Shown here: piece after piece, positions 58,383 to 64,000 of the stretch
How the letters are laid out: each line of letters begins with the position of its first letter
How positions within the stretch are numbered: the stretch's first letter is position 1
DNA from: Aselliscus stoliczkanus
Taxonomy: Eukaryota > Chordata > Mammalia > Chiroptera > Hipposideridae
Assembly (NCBI GenBank): GCA_033961575.1
Contig: CM066733.1
Span: 135,706,421-135,770,420, forward strand
Direction: 5' to 3'
DNA length: 64,000 nt
Notes under the pieces: generated by a model
What the model was told of the DNA's origin: nothing
Databases searched by the model: none
The model's input: only the letters and a program-made list of their open reading frames with translations
Program-made: the position numbers and the translations under genes

Positions 58383-58669
58383 TGTTGTTGGAGAGTGGGC
58401 CTTTCTCGGCGCAAAGTCCAGGTCCTTGGCAACTCGAGCAAAGAATTGAACGAGATACCAGAGTAAAGCAGTAAAATAAGTAGTTTATTAGAAGAGAGAG
58501 TACATTTAGAAGTAAAAGTAGACCTGAGTACTAGAGGATGGCTCAAGGGCCCATTACTAGAAGTTACATACCAAAGAATGTGGAGGGGGCCACGCGCAAA
58601 GGCGAAGCTCAAAGGGAAGAAGCGGTCAAAAGGAGCAGGGAAGAAGCAGAAGAAACAGCCGCTGCAGCT

Positions 58670-58714
<45 letters not shown>

Positions 58715-59602
58715 CTGGCTTCCCAGGACTTGGGTTTTTATCGCTTTTTCTCTAGAATGGGCTGTTCTTCTCTGGGCGTAGGACCACTTGACTGGCACCT
58801 GTGATTGACAAGAAGTACTGTGCAGGTGCAAATGACTGGTCTGATCTAGTTGGATATTTTGTGTCCATTTGCTCTTCCTGCAGGGGTAGGTATTACAATA
58901 CAACGGGGAGTTTTGGGTGGAGAGGGGAAGTGCCCCAGGTGGTTGCACTCTGTGGGACGTGCAGGAATGCAGAGACCCAATGCCTGCCTCTAACTGCCTG
59001 CCTAGTTTTTCCTTGAGAGACGTGATCACCATAAAATCTCTATGGGAAGCTGAGAGGCAGGAGGTCTCTTCTTCTGTATCTGCTTCTTGCTGTGCAGGGG
59101 CGTAGAGCTTTCCCTGCCTATTGGGGTTCACGGAACTCTCACCCTAGCTGGTCTCAGATGAGAGGAAGGGGTCTTGAGCTCCACCTGGAAGACTGCGTTG
59201 GCTTCTTTGGTTGTGACTGGCAATCTTGCTGGGGTATTCCCTGTATCCTCATGGCTCCTGAATGAGGACAAAAATATAAATCTGTTAGTTCTTATGAAAC
59301 TTGTGGCTATTCAGTCCATCATTCAGGTGGCGTCAATTGTCTGGACACAGAATGGGTTTGACATTTAACTTACTGGCCTGGGGGATATTAGGAAGTCACA
59401 GGCTTTCAAATAGTTATCTGAAGCAGGGGTAGGAGACTTCTATTGTTTAGGATTCAGAAACTGATTTACAAAGTAATTAAGAAGCAAGGGGGATCTTCAG
59501 ACCAAGATTCACAAACTGGTTAGAAGAGCAATCAAAGCCCAAGAGCTAAGAAACTAAAGAACTAGGGAGGAGACTTAACATTTTTATACTTAAAATTTCT
59601 AC
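58383..59602 (-). mobile_element. ERV LTR with internal CAG/CTG tract; outer limit uncertain
   Basis: On the minus strand the 3' end reads CGCCGAGAAAGGCCCACTCT and ends CCAACA. A AATAAACTAC polyadenylation-type signal is near 58479-58488 and a TATA motif GATAAAAACCC is near 58733-58743. The spacing fits U3-R-U5 of a retroviral LTR. A pure trinucleotide tract lies between the TATA box and the polyadenylation signal. A possible LTR start TGTAGAAATTTTAAG is at 59602, giving 1.2 kb, but no matching target duplication was found. The 252-codon minus-strand frame across it (58373-59131) is a chance reading through the repeat. Confidence 0.55.
58671..58712 (+). repeat. (CAG)14 trinucleotide repeat
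   Basis: Fourteen uninterrupted CAG units, preceded by GCTGCAGCTG. The flanking frames would read poly-Q, poly-A or poly-C, none in a supported gene. Confidence 0.95.
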
Positions 59603-60190
59603 AGAAAAGAAAACATTAAAATTTTTTAGTGGTGGGGATTGGTGCTGCTCAGTCGGCCGGTAACAGTGCAAAAAAATGGCACAAGCCAGAAAGACTGTAG
59701 CATCAATGTCTTGGCATTTAAAGCAGCAGCTTCCATTAGAAATGTGACCACAATATACAAGTACAGAACTCTGACTCAGTGGTCAACTGAACCCAGGAAA
59801 TTCCAATGCCTAGATTTCATAAATAAAAAGATATTGTACACAGGATGTTGCCTCAGTTGGCTTTTGCATTGTAACCAAGTCCGATTGGCTCACAGGGGCC
59901 AATTGTGCACGCCTCTTTCCAGCCTGGAGTTCAGTGGCTTATGTTGGTGGCCTAAAACTGGCCATAGTAAGAGTATTTCTACCACGACAAATGGAAACGC
60001 TACAAATCAGGCTCCCTCCCTTGCCCCTCCTTAGTGGTTTAATAGCACATCGTTGAAACTATCCCAACAGTTGCTTAAAACAGCAGCTATGTGTTACTTC
60101 TCACAATTCTGTGGATTGACGGGGCTTATCTGGGCAATCTGCTCCATCTGGTAAAGCTATGGTGACTCATGGCTGCATTCAGCTAGGAAG
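59603..60190. other. unassigned stretch
   Basis: Around 60062-60150 the wording TGTTACTTCTCACAATTCTG suggests an old DNA-transposon or LTR fragment, unnamed. The 131-codon frame (59639-60034) has no family features. Confidence 0.3.
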
Positions 60191-60191
60191 G

Positions 60192-60372
60192 CTTTCTCAA
60201 CCTCGGCACTACATATGGTGCTGGAAAATTTTTTGTTGTGAAGGCTGTCCTGTGCATTATTGGATTTTTGCAGCATCCCTGACCTCTAGTTACTATGTAG
60301 ATGCTAGTAGAGACAATCAAAAATGTCCTGAGGGGGCAAATTTGCCCGCGCTGAGAACCACTGAGCTAGGGC
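60192..60372 (-). mobile_element. MER20-like hAT-Charlie relic
   Basis: It matches MER20 in order: CTTTCTCAACCTCGGCACTA, TTTTGTTGTGAAGGCTGTCC, TGTGCATTATTGGATTTTTG, GCAGCATCCCTGACCTCTAG, TCAAAAATGTCCTGAGGGGG and GCGCTGAGAACCACTG. The strand follows the terminal CAGTGGTTCTCA being on the minus strand. Confidence 0.88.
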
Positions 60373-60444
60373 CTTAGCTGAGGCTGGAACTTCAACCTTG
60401 GCTTCTCATCTTCCAGGTATTTAGGATCCTTTGTTAAAAATTTA

Positions 60445-60810
60445 TTCATGACGCTTGTTAGTAAGGCAGACTTTATTCAGAAAACTATTACAATGGGGTT
60501 GCATTAGGGGAGAAAGATCAGGCTCAACTCAATGCAAAGCAGAGTGGGAATTTATAGCCAAGGAGCAGGGTGGGGGTGAGTGGATGGAAAATTACTATGA
60601 GGAAACATCAAGGTTAGGGAGATTTTGGTTAAACTGACTTGACAGGATTCTTGCTGAAGGCAGACCATGGTGATAAGATACCAAGGGTGATCTGATGCTA
60701 AGAGTAGGGTATTTTCGATAAACTGACTTAGCAGGATTCTTGCTAAAACTAGACTAGGCAGGCCAGGACAGAGCCCAAGGTTACAGCCCCGTCAAAAAGA
60801 GGATTCATGG
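60445..60810 (-). mobile_element. ERV-type LTR, antisense, with duplicated U3 block
   Basis: On the minus strand it has a TATA motif GGCTATAAATTCCC near 60549-60562 and a AATAAAGTCTGCC signal near 60466-60478. Upstream, two homologous blocks share AGCAAGAATCCTG and AAGTCAGTTTA (60634-60658 and 60719-60748). That is an LTR promoter layout with a repeated enhancer segment. Ends are unresolved. Confidence 0.6.
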
Positions 60811-60840
60811 GAGCCTAACTTAAATTTGATCTAGGAGCGA

Positions 60841-61110
60841 GTCTTTGCCACCTTCTCCATATGGCCTCTCGTCACTCCATAGTCTAGTTCAAGTTCCTTC
60901 ACAGCATGGTGGCTGGCTTTAAGAGAGTAAGAGCAAAAGCTAGCATGGGAATTGGAGCAACATCAGTTTTGCTGCATTTGCAATTGGTCAAAGCAAGTCA
61001 CAAGGCCAGGTCAGATTTAAGGGGAAGTGGACACAGGTTCCACCTCTTGAAGAGAGAAGTAGCAAATTTGGAGCCATCCTGAATCCCTGCAGTGCCATAT
61101 TTGCATTCAA
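60841..61110. mobile_element. old interspersed repeat, unnamed
   Basis: The TTGGTCAAAGCAAGTCACAA block followed by AAGGGGAAGTGGACACAGGTTCCACCTCTTG is wording shared by many copies in mammalian genomes. I cannot give the family reliably. Confidence 0.5.
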
Positions 61111-62145
61111 GGACTCAGAATTAATATTTTGCCAAAGGAAAGGAAATCTTGAGATTCTATTCAGGATCAATCAAAATTAACTCCAGAAACAGACATAACA
61201 GCCCTTATTACTGGACTGATGGTGAATCTGATATGTGATGGTAAAGAAAATAATCGTATCATATTCAAAGGATATACGATCTAGATTCTATAGTATTTAT
61301 TATATCAAAAGTTCTGAACAAGACTTGGAAGTTGCTTCTGGTTATAATACTGGTAAAGATGTCTTCCCGTTTTAAAAAAGTAGTTCTCACTAGGTTGTAG
61401 ACATTAATTTTGTTCCTCAATACAACAATGATAGCATAATTGATGTTTCTGAAATTGGAAACAGTATTGTGAATGTTCAACAGTTTTATGTTATTTAGAA
61501 TTAGTACTTAATGCATTTATATCATTATAACAGTTGGAGTTTATAGTTTTAAAGACATTTCCCAAGATGTCTTCTGAAGAACTAGTTGTTTATTAGAGGG
61601 ATCCTGTGTTTGCCTTTCCACTTGCGTTTTCACCATTGCATCAACTCACTTGAATGCTAATGGTAGAAGTGGGCATTTTGTGCACTAAGGCACTATTACC
61701 CAAAAAAGGATTTAGCAGAACTCTAGTTTTACAGGATGTTTATGGGTATTACATGTAAAGGGATTCATAGGTTGTATAAATTTGGGAAATTCTAAGTTGA
61801 GAGTAAGCAGATTTCTTTACTGTTGGGTTCTTATGGTCTTTACTGTAGTAATGTATATTATGACTCATAAAAAATAGTGTTTCCTAGACTGATTTAATCA
61901 TAGAAATAGAGGCATGTCTTATGTAACTCCTGTTCCTTGGTACATTCTTGGTAGAAATTATTCTAAGTGGAAATAAAAGCGGAGGAAGAATCCTGAGAGA
62001 ATTCTATTCAAGATTAATAAAAATTAACTTCAGAAACAGGCATAGCAGTAGCCTTAGTACTTAAAAAAATGTGTCCTTGAAGCAGGCCTTCAGCTCCAAT
62101 AATATACTATACTGTTGTTTGTTCCAAACATCAATAGTGCCTTGA
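61111..62145. other. unassigned stretch with an internal near-repeat
   Basis: The segments TATTCAGGATCAATCAAAATTAACTCCAGAAACAGACATA (61159-61198) and TATTCAAGATTAATAAAAATTAACTTCAGAAACAGGCATA (62005-62044) are near-identical 40-mers about 850 bp apart. Each is followed by ACAGC..TTA. Nothing else is recognised. Confidence 0.4.
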
Positions 62146-62147
62146 AT

Positions 62148-62296
62148 AAAAAGGACTGAAACAGGGCTGGCCGAATGGCGCGGTGGTTAAGCGCTGGCTT
62201 GGGAAGCCAGAGGCCCTGGTTCGGGTCCCACATATGAGGGCCAGTGACACTGCCCTAAAAAAAAAAAAAAAAAGAAAAAAAAAAGGACTGAAACAG
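62148..62296 (+). mobile_element. short tRNA-head-only SINE, sense, with TSD
   Basis: The body is 62164-62279: GGGCTGGCCGAATGGCGCGG, then GGTTCGGGTCCCACATATGA and a direct change into a A tail after CCAGTGACACTGCCCT. A 16-17 bp flank AAAAAGGACTGAAACAG is at 62148-62164 and 62280-62296. It has the same end point as the copies at 528 and 5024. Confidence 0.93.
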
Positions 62297-62336
62297 TCCT
62301 TATAATTTCTAAAATGAATGTATATTAATCCTTGTT

Positions 62337-62575
62337 TTGAGCTGAACTGTATTCCCTTCAAATTTATATGTTGAAGTCCTAACCCCTAGTACCTCAGAAT
62401 GTGACTGTATTTAGAGAGATGATTCAGTTAAAATAGGGTCATTAGTGTGGGGTCTATGACTGGTGTCCTTATAAGAGATTAGGACACAGACAGCACGGAC
62501 TATGAGGACACAGCCAGAAGGCAGCCATCTGCAAGCCACTGAGAGTCCTCCAAGAAAGCCAAACCTATAGAAACC
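62337..62575 (+). mobile_element. MLT1-type MaLR LTR, 5' part
   Basis: It reads TGAGCTGAACTGTATTCCCT, TATATGTTGAAGTCCTAACC, GTACCTCAGAATGTGACTGT, GACTGGTGTCCTTATAAGAG and GAAGGCAGCCATCTGCAAGC. The 3' third is missing. Confidence 0.87.
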
Positions 62576-62756
62576 AAATACTTCATGGCATGGTATAGCA
62601 AGCAGCTTTCAGATTTTTGAAGTAGTTTTTTAAAAAGGTCATTTTGCAAGTTATTTTAAATTTATGAAATTTGATTGGCCAGGATAATCAAATATTGATT
62701 AGTTAAAACAGTAAGTTAGACAGGAAAAATCAGAATAAGTTCATATCTTTTCTGAC

Positions 62757-62880
62757 TCTTCTTATTGATAAATGAAAATTGTATATATTTATGGTGTACA
62801 AAGATGACGTTTTGATATATGTAAACACTGTGAAATCATTACCAAAATCCACCCTTCCTGTCTTATAAGCTTGAAGCCCT
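62757..62880 (-). mobile_element. old LINE-1 3' UTR fragment
   Basis: AAAATTGTATATATTTATGG, TGTACAAAGATGACGTTTTG and GTGAAATCATTACCAAAATCC are the decayed end of L1M 3' UTR in antisense. Confidence 0.65.
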
Positions 62881-62929
62881 TAGGAATTAGAATTTGGATT
62901 GCAAGCAATATTTTAACATACTTCTAAGG

Positions 62930-63470
62930 TAGGTAGGCAACTTCTAAGATGTTTTTCCAATGATCCTCACTCCCTGTTACTCATTCATGCCTGTGCATAA
63001 TCCTCTCTCCTTAATTGTGGCTGAGCCTAGTGACTTGCTTGTAAGGAATAGAGTGCAGCAAAGTGATGGATGTTACTTCTGAGATTAGGTTACAAAAATG
63101 ACTGGTTTCTGCCCGGCTTACCCTGTCCTGCTCTCTCACTTGCTTACCCAGATGACACCAGTGGCCCTATGCAGAGGTTCACATGAGGGAGGCCTCAAGC
63201 CAGCTGCCCTTAGGGACTGAATCCTGCCAATAATGTCAGGAGTGAGTTTGGAAATGGATCCTCCCCCAGCTGAGCTTTGACATGACATGACTGCAGCCTG
63301 CCTGACACCTTCATGGCAGCCATGTGAGAGATCCTGAACCTGAGGACCCAGCTAGGCCATGCCCACATTCCTGACACAGAAGTGAGAGATAACACGTGTT
63401 TGTTTTGAGCCGCTCAATTGTGAGGTGATTTGTTGGGCAGCAATAGATAACTAGTGCAATATTAAGAGAG
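62930..63470 (+). mobile_element. MaLR/ERVL-type LTR
   Basis: It has GAATAGAGTGCAGCAAAGTGATG, GCAGCCATGTGAGAGATCCTG, CTGAGGACCCAGCTAGGCCA, TGTTTTGAGCCGCTCAATTG and TTGTTGGGCAGCAATAGATAACTAG in the order found in MaLR-type LTR ends. The subfamily is uncertain. Confidence 0.7.
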
Positions 63471-63914
63471 GTATTTAGAGAAGGCCAATGGTGTGCTATC
63501 TAAATCAAACCTTGCAGACAGCTGAAGGAAGAGTAAAGCACTGTGGTTAAATAGTGCCTTAGAATAACACCGTAGAAAAATACTGATTTAATCGGGAAGA
63601 AACACAGAAGATGAAATCTAGGTGATAAAAATCTTTGCATTTTCAGTGCCAGTTCTAGAGGAGATACCATAAATAAAGGTTATAGAAATGGATAATTGCA
63701 CAGCCACTCAATTGCTGAAGATTGCTATCTTATGGCCACCTCATTATACCAAACTAGCCTTTGAACTGAACCACCCCTTTTAGTTTAAATGTTATGCTAG
63801 CTACAGGGGAAGGAGTTATATCTACCAAGAACATAGTCATGTGGTTCTAGAGGCTCTTTTTTTTCTTTGAGGTCTAGTTTGGATTATTCCTTTTTGGTGT
63901 TCTCCTATATGTTC
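63471..63914. other. unassigned stretch
   Basis: No recognisable gene or repeat. Confidence 0.3.
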
Positions 63915-64000
63915 TTTTATTCCACAAATATGTATTGAACACTTCCTGTATACTAGGCACTGTTTTAGGCTCTGAGCATTCAACAGAGAAATCCTCATCC
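63915..64000 (-). mobile_element. L2 3' end, antisense, cut by window edge
   Basis: It reads TTATTCCACAAATATGTATTG, ACACTTCCTGTATACTAGGC and ACTGTTTTAGGCTCTGAGC, the antisense L2 3' pattern, running off the window. Confidence 0.75.

Noticed and set aside
58538..58804. Plus-strand frames reading poly-alanine or poly-glutamine
   Set aside because: They are readings of the (CAG)14 tract inside an LTR, with no exon context.
58373..59131. 252-codon minus-strand open frame, longest in the window
   Set aside because: It runs through an LTR promoter region and reads the CAG tract as poly-cysteine. It has no domain and fits chance openness across a repeat.
59639..60034. 131-codon plus-strand frame near MER20
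   Set aside because: No domain, no coding bias and no flanking splice signals that could be supported.

Overview
This is vertebrate nuclear DNA from a placental mammal. It holds ancient mammal-wide repeats (MIR, L2, MER5A, MER20, MLT1-type MaLR LTRs) and younger LINE-1. It also holds tRNA-headed SINEs whose bodies end in the equivalent of CCCCAATAAAATCTT plus poly(A). One SINE group looks like the VES/Rhin-type SINEs of bats, and the L1 3' ends read like chiropteran L1. I therefore infer a bat, most likely Yinpterochiroptera; the species is not shown. I see no host protein-coding exon, tRNA, rRNA or snRNA gene that I can support. The open reading frames are LINE-1 remnants, antisense SINE readings or microsatellite readings.

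Layout. 1-2.7 kb: sparse old repeats and one very short, clean SINE. 2.7-6.8 kb: a 4.1-kb antisense L1 derivative with a target-site duplication (TSD), carrying ORF1 but with most of ORF2 deleted. 8.9-10.4 kb: a second, 5'-truncated copy of the same derivative on the plus strand with the same internal deletion. 12-15.2 kb: a mariner-like miniature element, then a three-level nest (Tigger-like DNA transposon, containing an LTR, containing a TTAA/piggyBac-like miniature element), then a second copy of that LTR in inverse orientation that keeps the empty TTAA site. 15.6-16.2 kb: a probable LTR with duplicated U3 blocks. 21.3-23.6 kb: a TSD-bounded antisense L1 with two SINEs inside its bounds. 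25-26 kb: a second mariner-like copy and a 5'-truncated SINE. 31.8-43.6 kb: MLT1 LTRs, SINEs and an old L1 3' region broken up by SINEs. 46.9-51.3 kb: a dead antisense L1 containing a later, twin-primed ORF1 insertion. 58-61 kb: two LTRs (one with a pure CAG tract) and MER20. 62-64 kb: a short SINE, MaLR LTRs and L2.

How the parts relate. L1 supplied the machinery: SINEs and L1 derivatives have A-rich tails, 11-17 bp TSDs and TTTT/A-type target sites. Two cut-and-paste DNA transposon families left small internally deleted copies with TA or TTAA sites. The most notable points are (1) two copies of an L1 derivative sharing one ORF2 deletion junction, (2) the piggyBac-like miniature element with an empty site in a paralogous LTR, (3) a three-copy mariner-like family keeping the end of its transposase gene, (4) an unusual inverted L1 insertion with almost no 3' part, and (5) a recurrent tRNA-head-only SINE of about 110 bp.
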